NCBI RefSeq assembly: GCF_024494355.1
Contig: NZ_JAKNQY010000021.1
Span: 48,541-110,215 of the forward strand
DNA from: Pseudomonas sp. Q11
GTDB taxonomy: Bacteria > Pseudomonadota > Gammaproteobacteria > Pseudomonadales > Pseudomonadaceae
Direction of reading: 5' to 3'
DNA length: 61,675 bases
Below the pieces are notes generated by a model that saw only the letters and a program-made list of their open reading frames with translations, searched no databases and was not told the origin of the DNA. Positions 25,143 to 33,505 of the stretch are shown piece after piece. Positions within the stretch are counted from its first letter, which is position 1. Each line of letters opens with the position of its first letter. Both the position numbers and the translations under genes were made by a program.

Positions 25143-26202
25143 ACTGTATCGGGCGAGTGGACTGCCGATCCTGCAGAACCGTACATTTGCCACTGCTGAA
25201 CAGGCCCAGGCGTCGGCCAGTGCGGATATCGTGCTGGTGCAGGACAGCCAGAGCGGTCTGATCTTCAATCAGGCATTCGACGCCAGCAAACTCAGTTATG
25301 ACGTCGATTATCAAAACGAGCAGGCACACTCAGTGCAGTTTCAACAGCACCTGAATGACGTCGAAGCGATCCTGGCGCGACATTTCAAAGACAAAAGCCT
25401 GATTGAAGTCGGTTGTGGCAAAGGCTACTTCCTGGAGATGCTGCGAGGCTTGGGCTACGCCATCACCGGGATCGATCCTTCCTATGAAGGTGACAACCCT
25501 GATGTGATCAAGGCTCCCTTCAATCGGGACTTGGGCCTGGCGGCTGATGCCATTGTGTTGCGCCATGTGCTGGAGCACATCAGTCATCCGGTCGGTTTTC
25601 TGGCTGAAATCGCCGCTGCCAACCAGGGCGGACAGATTTATATCGAAGTGCCGTGTTTCGACTGGATTGTCGAGCACAGCGCCTGGTTCGATGTCTTCTA
25701 CGAACACGTGAATTACTTTCGCCTCGCCGATTTGCGCGCAATGTTCGGGACGGTGCACGAGGCGGGTCATTTGTTCGGCGGCCAATACCTTTACATCGTT
25801 GCCGACCTTTCCACTTTGCGCAGCACACCCGCCGAGGCACCACAGCCGCTGATGCTGCCGGAAAACTTCACCGCCAGCCTCGACCGTGCGGTGCAGATCA
25901 TCCGGGATGCGCCTGAGCAAGGTTCGGCGATCTGGGGCGCGTCCTCCAAAGGCGTGATCTATTCATTAGCGCTGCAACGTGCAGGCGTGGCAGTGGATCG
26001 TGTGGTGGATATCAATCCGGCCAAGCAGGGGCGCTACTTGCCTCTGAGTGGTGTGCGAGTGTCCTCCCCCCAGGAGGCGATGGACACCTTGCCTGAAGGC
26101 GCCAATCTGTTTGTGATGAATTCCAATTACTTCGAAGAGATCAAGCGGATGACCGGTGGGCGATACGTCTATCACGCCGTTGACAGCGCTTCGTTCCAAT
26201 AA
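25132..26202 (+). CDS. SAM-dependent C-methyltransferase-like protein
   Basis: A 356-residue protein with a SAM-binding motif (IEVGCGKGYFLE near residue 90, with IDPSYEG after it) and a C-terminal Rossmann-like domain (AIWGASSKGVIYSLAL, then VDINPAKQGRYLPLSG). That C-terminal domain marks the sugar C-methyltransferase family (TylC3-like). Relatives begin with a CxxC zinc site; here residues 1-75 align in pattern (LPILQNRTFATAEQAQAS) but hold no cysteine. With rfbFG this predicts a C-methylated CDP-deoxyhexose. The ATG at 25132 follows AGGAGAGAAGAAC; the longer frame from 25072 lies inside the previous gene. Confidence 0.85.
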   Translation: MQHELYRASGLPILQNRTFATAEQAQASASADIVLVQDSQSGLIFNQAFDASKLSYDVDYQNEQAHSVQFQQHLNDVEAILARHFKDKSLIEVGCGKGYFLEMLRGLGYAITGIDPSYEGDNPDVIKAPFNRDLGLAADAIVLRHVLEHISHPVGFLAEIAAANQGGQIYIEVPCFDWIVEHSAWFDVFYEHVNYFRLADLRAMFGTVHEAGHLFGGQYLYIVADLSTLRSTPAEAPQPLMLPENFTASLDRAVQIIRDAPEQGSAIWGASSKGVIYSLALQRAGVAVDRVVDINPAKQGRYLPLSGVRVSSPQEAMDTLPEGANLFVMNSNYFEEIKRMTGGRYVYHAVDSASFQ

Positions 26203-26217
26203 CCGCGAGATTCGAAC

Positions 26218-26955
26218 ATGACCGACAATACTCTTCATAAAACTTTCGAAGCCCAATGCCAGGCTGAAATCTCAGCTCAAGGCCAAGACGAGAAAGTCGT
26301 TGCGCTGGCCAAGGAGTTTTTCAACGAATCGGCCCGCCACAAGTACAGCTACCATTTTTCCTGGATGGGCCGCCCGATCATCCAGTTGCCGCAGGACATG
26401 ATGGCCATGCAGGAACTGATCTGGCAGATCAAGCCTGACCTGATCATCGAGTGCGGCATCGCCCACGGCGGTTCGATCATCTATTACGCCTCGTTGCTGG
26501 AGCTGCAAGGCCACGGTGAAGTGCTGGGCATCGACCTGGATATCCGCCCGCATAACCGCGAAGCCATCGAGAGCCACCCGATGAGCAAACGCATCTCGAT
26601 GATCGAGGGTTCGAGCATCGATGCGGCCATCGCCGAGCAGGTTCATGCAGCGGCCAAAGGCAAGAAAGTCATCCTGGTGCTCGATTCCAATCACACCCAC
26701 GACCATGTGCTCGAAGAACTGCGTCTGTACGCACCGCTGGTTTCGGTGGGCAGCTATTGCGTGGTGATGGACACCGTGGTCGAGGACATGCCGGCGGACT
26801 TTTTCCCGGATCGTCCATGGGGCCCGGGCGACAACCCGAAAACCGCGGTGTGGAAATACCTCGAGGAAAATGGTGATTTCGAAATTGACCGGCAGTTGCA
26901 GAACAAACTGCTGATCACCGTTGCACCGGATGGCTATCTGCGTCGGGTTCGTTAA
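26218..26955 (+). CDS. CmcI-family (cephalosporin hydroxylase-like) methyltransferase
   Basis: A 245-residue protein of the CmcI / rhamnosyl O-methyltransferase family. The SAM-binding region IIECGIAHGGSIIYYASLLE is followed by GIDLDIRPHNR and VLVLDSNHTHDHVLEELRLY. The name cephalosporin hydroxylase is historical; characterised relatives are SAM- and metal-dependent O-methyltransferases for sugars. Here it probably O-methylates the deoxyhexose made by the preceding genes. 15-base gap from the C-methyltransferase-like gene. Function inferred from family and context. Confidence 0.85.
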   Translation: MTDNTLHKTFEAQCQAEISAQGQDEKVVALAKEFFNESARHKYSYHFSWMGRPIIQLPQDMMAMQELIWQIKPDLIIECGIAHGGSIIYYASLLELQGHGEVLGIDLDIRPHNREAIESHPMSKRISMIEGSSIDAAIAEQVHAAAKGKKVILVLDSNHTHDHVLEELRLYAPLVSVGSYCVVMDTVVEDMPADFFPDRPWGPGDNPKTAVWKYLEENGDFEIDRQLQNKLLITVAPDGYLRRVR

Positions 26956-27005
26956 TTCATCCGTATCAAATCATTGGCGTCTGGCAGGTTGTGGGGACAG
27001 GAAAT

Positions 27006-29939
27006 ATGCAGGTTCGAAACAATGCTCAAAGCAATGTGGCACCGCTGAACGAGCGGTTCACAGTGGTGGTGATCTCCCACAACCGCAGTGCGTTCCTGCG
27101 CCGGACATTGCATTACTACAGCGGCTATCCGTGTTCGGTGCTGGTGCTTGATTCATCGGTCGAGCGCGATGAGCAAATTGCCCGGGACTTTCCCTCGGTC
27201 GACTACCGGCACTTGCCTCAGTTCACCTACAAGGGGCTGCAAGACAAGCTGGTGTACGGCGTCAATCAGGTCACGACGCCCTACATGGTGTTCGCCGCCG
27301 ATGACGATTTCCTGCTGCACGATGCCTTGACCGAGTCGGTGGAGTTCCTCGAAGCCAATCCTGACTATGGCCTGTGTCATGGCTACGGGATCATGTATCT
27401 GTCCTGTGCAACCGAAGTGAACTATTTCCGTCGTGATCGCAAGGTCCATGAGGACTACAACAGCGAGTTGTCCGAAGACCGGGTGATCCGTTTCATGGAT
27501 CAGTTCCTGCCGCCGTTCTATGCTGTGACCCGCACCGACCTGCTGCAGCAGTGGTACGGCGTGCTGCCGCCAGGCACCAGTTTCGAATGGCAGGAAATCG
27601 GCCATAGTTTTTACTTGTTGGCGTGCGCCAAGGCGCGGATCTTGCCGATTCCGTTCGCCGTGCGCGAACTCAACTACGGCGGTTCCGAACACAACACCAA
27701 TGTGTTGACCGTGCTTAGCTACAAGGACGCCAAAAGTGTTGCCGAGCGCGAGCAATTCGCCGAGTTTCTGGCATCCCTTCCGACGCCGCTGCGCGAGCAG
27801 GCGCCGGGACGTGCCAAGCAGATTGCACTGGACAGCTTCGCGGCCATGGCTGACTGCTTGCAACAAGGGCGTTCACTCAAGGGAACGCAGATCATTCGTT
27901 CGGCCTGGCTGGAAGCAGGGGGCGAGCCGATGCGTTCGTTTGGCCCACAGCAGTTTGTCGAAATGCCATTTTATAATCAGAGGGTTTTCGATCTGCTGAC
28001 CCAGTTTGAATTCCTGCTGCATGCAATGCCGGCCGGTCGCCTTCAGCTTCAGCAACTGGAAGGCATTCTGCTGCGCCAACACGAACTGATGCAGGTGCAA
28101 CCCAACGACAACGAACGCACGATACGCAGCCGCTTGTGGGAAGCCCAAGGTCTTTATGCGTTCAACCGTACCGTGGTCAAGCGCTTGGCCGAGTCGTTGA
28201 AGAACAGCGACGAGCCTGAAGAGGCGGTGAAATTGCAAGCCTGGCTCGAGCGCCTGGACTCGGTGCCAGGACAGCAGGATCGCCGGCTACTGGAGAACAT
28301 GCACTCCGGTCGCTTGTTGAGCTGGCTTGAAGCACGTAACCCTGATGAACAGCAACTCAAGTCCATCGCCGCCCACCTGGCTGAGCATCAGGGCGGGCCA
28401 CGGTTTGGCATCCTGTTGCTGGATCTGGACGCTGACATGTTCAAGTTGCAGGCCACCTTCGACAGTCTGGTCAACGGCCATTGCAAAGCATTCAACGTAG
28501 TGGTGTTCACCACGGGTGACTTGCCGGCGACCACCACCGTGCGTGACACCGTGCACTTCGTCAAAGTCAGCCCCACCAATTACGTCGAGCGCATCAATCA
28601 GATCGTCGGGCAATCCACCGCCGACTGGCTGTTGCTGGCCGAAGCCGGTGACCAGTTCACCCAAAGCGGCCTGCTGCGCGCCAGTCTCGAACTGATCGGT
28701 GCCGAGGGCGTGCGCGCGGTGGCCATGGATGAAATCCAGCACAAGGCCGATGGCGGCCTCACCGACGTATTCCGTCCGGGAGTCAACCTAGATCTGTTGC
28801 AATCGGTGCCTTCGTTGATGGCGCGGCACTGGCTGATTCGCCGTGAGGTGCTGACCCAGGCCCGTGGCTTCACCGCGCAATATACCCAGGCCCTGGAACT
28901 GGACCTGTTGTTGCGCCTGATCGAGGATGAAGGGCTCAGCGGCCTGGCGCATCTGGCCGAGCCGCTGTTGATCTGCAACGCCCCGACACAGGAAGAAAAC
29001 CCTCAAGAGCGTCAGGTACTGACCCGTCACTTGACTGCCCGGGGTTATCGCGCCCAGGTCACCTCGGTGCAGCCGCTGACCTACCAGATCGATTACCAGC
29101 ACGCCGAACGGCCACTGGTGTCGATCATCCTCGAAAGCCGCGACAACTTTGAACACGTCCAACAGGCGTTGGTCAGCGTGTTGCAACGTACTCGCTACCA
29201 TCGTCATGAAATCGTGATTGCCGATAACCACAGCCAATCCGAAGACCTGATCCAGTGGCTGGATAGCCTGGAAGGCAAGGGCGAACGGGTTCGTATTCTG
29301 CGCAGCGACCGACGCTTGAGCACTTCGGCGTTGTACAACTGGGCCAGTGGCCAGGCCAAAGGGGACTATCTGGTGCTGCTGTCGGCGCAGGTGCAAGTGG
29401 TCAATGCCAACTGGCTCGACGGTCTGCTCAATCAGGCCCAGCGGCCTGAAGTGGGGATCGTCGGCAGCAAACAGATGGACATCCGCGGTGTCACCACCCA
29501 GGCCGGGCTAGTGCTCAAACCCGACGGTCAGGTGGGTTCGGTGTTTGTAGGCGAACGCAAGGACGCCAAGGGCTACCTCAACGGCCATCAAGTCGAGCAG
29601 AGCTACTCGGCGGTGTCGGGCGCTTGCCTGATGATCTGCAAGGATCTGTTCGAAGCTGTGGGCGGCCTGGACGAGGAGCACTTCGCTGACGCGTTTGCCG
29701 ATGTCGATCTGTGCCTGAAAGCGGCCGATGCGGGTTATCTCACCGTCTGGACCCCACAGGCGCAGATGCTGCACCCCGGCACATTCGCCCAGGCACCACA
29801 GGCTGCCGACGCCCTGCAGGACAAATGGCAGGCGCGCTTCGAACACGACCCGGCCCGCAACCCCAACCTGGCCTTGACCGGCACAGGCTTTGCGCTGGGC
29901 ACCGCCACGGCCGTGGACTGGGCGCGGTTGCTTGCATAG
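27006..29939 (+). CDS. Second giant multi-domain glycosyltransferase (Fgt2-like)
   Basis: A 977-residue protein. The N-terminal GT2-type domain (about 20-240: FTVVVISHNRSAFLRRTLHY, AADDDF metal motif, EWQEIGH) is of the TIGR00180 class. An alpha-helical linker follows. Next come a degenerate GT2-like module (about 470-695, LLLAEAGDQF, then FRPGVNLDLLQS) and a C-terminal GT2-like module (about 700-970, RPLVSIILESRDN; LSAQVQV replacing the metal motif). The last two modules are paralogous to modules B and C of the first glycosyltransferase. ATG 27006 with AGGA upstream is chosen over GTG 26991. Size and place recall P. syringae Fgt2. Confidence 0.85.
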   Translation: MQVRNNAQSNVAPLNERFTVVVISHNRSAFLRRTLHYYSGYPCSVLVLDSSVERDEQIARDFPSVDYRHLPQFTYKGLQDKLVYGVNQVTTPYMVFAADDDFLLHDALTESVEFLEANPDYGLCHGYGIMYLSCATEVNYFRRDRKVHEDYNSELSEDRVIRFMDQFLPPFYAVTRTDLLQQWYGVLPPGTSFEWQEIGHSFYLLACAKARILPIPFAVRELNYGGSEHNTNVLTVLSYKDAKSVAEREQFAEFLASLPTPLREQAPGRAKQIALDSFAAMADCLQQGRSLKGTQIIRSAWLEAGGEPMRSFGPQQFVEMPFYNQRVFDLLTQFEFLLHAMPAGRLQLQQLEGILLRQHELMQVQPNDNERTIRSRLWEAQGLYAFNRTVVKRLAESLKNSDEPEEAVKLQAWLERLDSVPGQQDRRLLENMHSGRLLSWLEARNPDEQQLKSIAAHLAEHQGGPRFGILLLDLDADMFKLQATFDSLVNGHCKAFNVVVFTTGDLPATTTVRDTVHFVKVSPTNYVERINQIVGQSTADWLLLAEAGDQFTQSGLLRASLELIGAEGVRAVAMDEIQHKADGGLTDVFRPGVNLDLLQSVPSLMARHWLIRREVLTQARGFTAQYTQALELDLLLRLIEDEGLSGLAHLAEPLLICNAPTQEENPQERQVLTRHLTARGYRAQVTSVQPLTYQIDYQHAERPLVSIILESRDNFEHVQQALVSVLQRTRYHRHEIVIADNHSQSEDLIQWLDSLEGKGERVRILRSDRRLSTSALYNWASGQAKGDYLVLLSAQVQVVNANWLDGLLNQAQRPEVGIVGSKQMDIRGVTTQAGLVLKPDGQVGSVFVGERKDAKGYLNGHQVEQSYSAVSGACLMICKDLFEAVGGLDEEHFADAFADVDLCLKAADAGYLTVWTPQAQMLHPGTFAQAPQAADALQDKWQARFEHDPARNPNLALTGTGFALGTATAVDWARLLA

Positions 29940-29969
29940 GCCTGGCTGTCAGGCAAAAGGACTCAAGGT

Positions 29970-30047
29970 ATGTTCCACGACAAGCTGAAAGTTAACGAAA
30001 CTCGCATGTGCTGGTTGGATACGTCTTGTGTTGAGTGCCAATTATGA
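29970..30047 (+). CDS. Possible 25-residue leader peptide coupled to pseC
   Basis: A short open frame begins at ATG 29970 (AAGG six bases upstream). It encodes 25 residues with three cysteines near its end (CWLDTSCVECQL) and stops at a TGA overlapping the pseC ATG (TTATGATG). The stop-start overlap suits translational coupling. Local GC is low (about 47-48% in the two 60-base lines spanning it). No homologue recognised; it may be chance or a vestige of a rearrangement at the site where pseB is missing. Confidence 0.3.
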   Translation: MFHDKLKVNETRMCWLDTSCVECQL

Positions 30048-31213
30048 TGCCGTATCGGATTCCTTATGGCAGGCAAAGCATCAACCAAGCGGATATCGAC
30101 GCTGTTATGGAAGTACTTACATCGCCTTGGCTGACACAAGGTCCCACTATTGAGCGCTTTGAGAAAGCCCTGGCCGATCATTGCCAAGCGAGTTATGCAG
30201 TCGCCATTTGCAATGCCACTGCAGCTTTGCATATTGCCTGCCTTGCCGCAGGGTTGGGGCCAGGAGATCGCCTTTGGACGAGCCCCAATACCTTCGTAGC
30301 GTCGGCAAATTGCGGCCGCTATTGCGGGGCGGAGGTCGATTTCGTTGACATTGATCCGGGCACGCTCAACCTTGACGCGAAGTTGCTGGCAGACAAGCTC
30401 GCAGCAGCTGAGGTCGCCGGAAAGCTGCCTAAGGTGGTAGTAGCTGTTGCATTTGCAGGGCAGAGTTGCGACATGCGGGCTATTTCGCAGTTGTCTGTGC
30501 GTTATGGATTCACCTTGATAGAGGATGCTGCCCACGGAGTAGGTGCCTCCTACCTTGGGCGACCGGTAGGCTGCGGCCAATACGCGGCGATGACCATCTT
30601 CAGTTTTCATCCGGTCAAAATCATCACCAGCGCCGAAGGCGGCATGGTGCTCACTAATCGTGCGGATCTTGCCGAACGCCTTCGGCGATTGCGAAGTCAT
30701 GGGATTACAGGTGATCCTGCGCAGATGAACCTGCCCGCCACTGGCCTATGGTATTACCAGCAGTTGGAGTTGGGCTTCAATTACCGAATGACCGACCTTC
30801 ACGCTGCGCTGGGCCTGTCTCAATTGGCGCGTCTGGATGCTTTTGTTGCCAGGCGTCGTCAACTGGCTACACGATATGACGTGCTGTTGGCGGATGTAGC
30901 GGTCAACTTGCCTACCATTCAACCGGGCGCCGAGTCGGCATGGCACCTTTACGTGGTGCGATTGCAGTTGGATCGGATCACATTGAGCCAGACACAAATC
31001 TTTGATGCCTTAAGAGCGGCGGGGTTGGGTGTGAACCTGCACTATATTCCGGTGCATCTACAACCTTATTACCAAGCACTGGGTTTCAAGGAGGGGGACT
31101 TTCCTGAAGCCGAGCGCTATTTCAGTGAGGCGCTCAGCCTGCCGCTTTATCCTGATCTCACGGATGAACAGCAGGTTGAAGTGGTGGAGATTTTGAGGCA
31201 GGTGTTGGGTTGA
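30044..31213 (+). CDS. pseC: PLP aminotransferase PseC (pseudaminic acid pathway)
   Basis: A 389-residue DegT/DnrJ/EryC1 aminotransferase matching PseC, which forms UDP-4-amino-4,6-dideoxy-N-acetyl-altrosamine from the PseB product. The PLP lysine is K192 in FSFHPVKIITSAEGG; SPWLTQGP, the IEDAAHGVGA block and RSHGIT are typical. ATG 30044 or 30047 can serve. GC is a little lower than its neighbours (about 53-55% in two lines counted, against 58-60% around it), a hint of separate acquisition. The usual pseB partner is not upstream. VioA-type sugar aminotransferases are more distant alternatives. Confidence 0.9.
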   Translation: MMPYRIPYGRQSINQADIDAVMEVLTSPWLTQGPTIERFEKALADHCQASYAVAICNATAALHIACLAAGLGPGDRLWTSPNTFVASANCGRYCGAEVDFVDIDPGTLNLDAKLLADKLAAAEVAGKLPKVVVAVAFAGQSCDMRAISQLSVRYGFTLIEDAAHGVGASYLGRPVGCGQYAAMTIFSFHPVKIITSAEGGMVLTNRADLAERLRRLRSHGITGDPAQMNLPATGLWYYQQLELGFNYRMTDLHAALGLSQLARLDAFVARRRQLATRYDVLLADVAVNLPTIQPGAESAWHLYVVRLQLDRITLSQTQIFDALRAAGLGVNLHYIPVHLQPYYQALGFKEGDFPEAERYFSEALSLPLYPDLTDEQQVEVVEILRQVLG

Positions 31214-31219
31214 ACATGG

Positions 31220-31270
31220 AAAAAAGTCGGTCAAAAACGGTCTGTTCAAGAGGCTGGGGGCGACTTTTTT
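31220..31270 (+). terminator. Terminator-like hairpin between pseC and pseF
   Basis: AAAAAAGTCG at 31220-31229 pairs exactly with CGACTTTTTT at 31261-31270, with a 31-base loop between. The T-run on the 3' arm suits an intrinsic terminator, but the loop is unusually long and the stem GC-poor, so it may only attenuate transcription between pseC and pseF. Confidence 0.4.
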
Positions 31271-31301
31271 ATGGCCAAAGAACGTCGTCGGGAAGTTTCA
31301 C

Positions 31302-32003
31302 TTGAACGCCATCGCGATCATTCCCGCCCGGGGCGGCAGCAAGCGGATCGCTCGCAAGAACCTGAAGCTGTTCGCTGACGTGCCTATTATTGTCCACTCG
31401 ATTCGCACGGCCCTGGCGTCGCGGCTGTTCGATGAGGTGATCGTCAGCACCGATGACGAAGAAATCGCCGAGCTGGCGCAGGTTCATGGCGCGCAGGTAC
31501 CGTTCATGCGTCCGGCCGCATTGGCTGATGATCTCACCGGGACGGCAGCGGTGATCGCCCATGCGGTGGGTGAGTTGCGCCAGCGGTCGTTCGATTTCGC
31601 TTGTTGTATCTATGCCACCGCGCCGCTGTTGCAGGCGCGGTTCCTGCGTGAGGGATTTGAGTTGCTGCGCGAGCACCCTGACAAGTCGTTCTCGTTTTCA
31701 GTGACCGGTTTTGGTTTTCCTGTGCAACGGGCCTTAACCCTGGATGAGCAGGGCGCGCTGACCCCGCTTTATCCACAGTTTCGCGACAGCCGATCCCAGG
31801 ACCTGCCCGAAGCGTTTCAGGACGCCGGCCAATTCTACTGGGGACGTCGGGAGGCCTGGTTGCGGGGTGACGTGCTGTTTTCGCCCAACAGCCTGCCGGT
31901 GATCCTGCCCCGCCATCTGGTGCAGGACATCGATACCCCTGAAGACTGGAAGCGGGCCGAATACCTCTACGCCGCCTTGAAAGCAGGCGGGGAGCTGCAA
32001 TGA
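31302..32003 (+). CDS. pseF: Pseudaminic acid cytidylyltransferase PseF
   Basis: A 233-residue enzyme activating pseudaminic acid with CTP to give CMP-pseudaminate. The N-terminal motif IPARGGSKRIARKNLKLF is that of CMP-nonulosonate synthetases, with FQDAGQFYWG near the C-terminus typical of PseF. No ATG is possible in frame upstream; the start is TTG 31302 with GGGAAG upstream, which may keep expression low. Its stop overlaps the next ATG by four bases. Confidence 0.93.
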   Translation: MNAIAIIPARGGSKRIARKNLKLFADVPIIVHSIRTALASRLFDEVIVSTDDEEIAELAQVHGAQVPFMRPAALADDLTGTAAVIAHAVGELRQRSFDFACCIYATAPLLQARFLREGFELLREHPDKSFSFSVTGFGFPVQRALTLDEQGALTPLYPQFRDSRSQDLPEAFQDAGQFYWGRREAWLRGDVLFSPNSLPVILPRHLVQDIDTPEDWKRAEYLYAALKAGGELQ

Positions 32004-33505
32004 GGGTACTGATTCGCGCGGACGCTTCGCCAACCATTGGCAGCGGGCACATTGCTCGCTGTCTGACGTTGGCTCGCGTGCTGCGCGGGCAGGGGGCGCA
32101 CGTCGCGTTTGCCTGTCGTTCGCTGTCAGGGCATCGATTACAGGCATTGGCAACCGAGGGCTTCGAAACATTTGCCTTGCCGGATCTTTATCCCGGCGAG
32201 GACCCGCAGCAGGCGATCGAGTCGTTGCTGCCCTGGCAGGCGGATATCACTGCGTTGGAACAGGCCTTGAGCGCTCAGCAGCGTTTTGACTGGATCATCG
32301 TCGACCATTACGGCCTGGACCATCATTGGCAAACCGCCGCACGGTGCTTTGCGCCCCGGATCATGGCCCTGGACGACTTGGCAACACGTACCTATAGCGT
32401 CGATCTACTGCTCAATCAGAACCTGTCCGGTACCCGGGCCGCCTACGCAGGGTTATTACCCGAGCATTGCCAGACACTGCTCGGGCCGCGGTATGCATTG
32501 TTGCGTGATGAGTTTTGTGGGCGGGCGATTGAGCCAAAACCCAAGGCCAGACGGGTACTGGTTAACTTCGGCGGGTTTGATGCCGCGATGCAAACCCATC
32601 ACGCCATGCGGGCGCTGGCGGACTTTGATGATCTTGACGTCGATTTTGTCGCCGGAGCCGACAACCCGGCCTGGGCCCAGATGCAGGCGATGGTGGCGAG
32701 TCGGCCGCGCTGGCGGTTGCACAGTTTCGTGCGCAACTTTCATCAACTCATGTTCGAGGCGGACTTGTTCGTCGGTGCCGGTGGAGGTACCAGTTGGGAG
32801 CGTGCCGCCATGGGCCTGCCTACGATTTGCATTGCGGTGTCGAATAATCAGCAGACCAATGGCGAGGTGATGGCGACGTTCGGCGCACACGTTTATCTCG
32901 GACCTCGGGAGGCGGTCAGCGTCGAGCAGTTGCGCCAAGCCATCGGGTTCGTTGTGGACAATCAAGGCTTGCGCTGTAGTTTGGCCCAGCGCTCACGGCA
33001 ATTGGTCGATGGCTTGGGCGCAAAAAGGGTCGCAGCGACGCTGGCCGGTGCCTTGCTGCAGGTTCGCCCGGCCACGCAAGCCGACGCCCAGCTGCTTTTT
33101 GACGGTCGTAACGCCGAGGCCGTACGCCGCGTATCGCTGGATACGTCGATCATTGACTGGGACCGCCATTGCCAATGGCTACAAGCGAGTCTGGTCAATG
33201 CACAACGCCTGTTGCTGGTCGGTGAAACCACGGACGGGCCCGTGGGCGCCTTACGTTATGACTTGCAAGGCACCGAGGCGCTGGTGTCGATCTATCTGTT
33301 CGAAAGTCGCCTGGGGCTCGGTTGGGGCAGGGCGCTGCTCGCCCATGGCGAAGCCTTTGTCAGCGCCCATTGGCCTCAACTGCGGACTCTCTCCGCGCAA
33401 ATACTGCCCGGCAACCAAGCATCCCTGAATCTGTTTCGGCAGGCCGGTTTTATTCAAAATACCTGCGTGTTTACGCGTGTATTGAAGGATCACCCCCATG
33501 AGTAG
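32000..33505 (+). CDS. pseG: PseG-PseH fusion (UDP-sugar hydrolase + N-acetyltransferase)
   Basis: A 501-residue bifunctional protein. Residues 1 to about 345 are PseG, which removes UDP from UDP-2,4-diacetamido-2,4,6-trideoxy-altropyranose. The motif IGSGHIARCLTLARVL and VDLLLNQN are visible, and GAGGGTSWERAAMGLPTICIA marks the nucleotide pocket. Residues from about 354 to 501 are a GNAT domain (VRPATQADAQLLF, then GLGWGRALLAHGE), corresponding to PseH, the acetyl-CoA-dependent 4-N-acetyltransferase. PseH is otherwise absent, so the fusion probably covers both steps. Overlaps pseF and pseI. Confidence 0.92.
   Translation: MRVLIRADASPTIGSGHIARCLTLARVLRGQGAHVAFACRSLSGHRLQALATEGFETFALPDLYPGEDPQQAIESLLPWQADITALEQALSAQQRFDWIIVDHYGLDHHWQTAARCFAPRIMALDDLATRTYSVDLLLNQNLSGTRAAYAGLLPEHCQTLLGPRYALLRDEFCGRAIEPKPKARRVLVNFGGFDAAMQTHHAMRALADFDDLDVDFVAGADNPAWAQMQAMVASRPRWRLHSFVRNFHQLMFEADLFVGAGGGTSWERAAMGLPTICIAVSNNQQTNGEVMATFGAHVYLGPREAVSVEQLRQAIGFVVDNQGLRCSLAQRSRQLVDGLGAKRVAATLAGALLQVRPATQADAQLLFDGRNAEAVRRVSLDTSIIDWDRHCQWLQASLVNAQRLLLVGETTDGPVGALRYDLQGTEALVSIYLFESRLGLGWGRALLAHGEAFVSAHWPQLRTLSAQILPGNQASLNLFRQAGFIQNTCVFTRVLKDHPHE

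Noticed and set aside
30044..31213. VioA-type (dTDP-4-amino) aminotransferase instead of PseC
   Set aside because: The active-site block SFHPVKIITSAEGG and the adjacent pseF-GH-I genes favour PseC; no vio genes are present.
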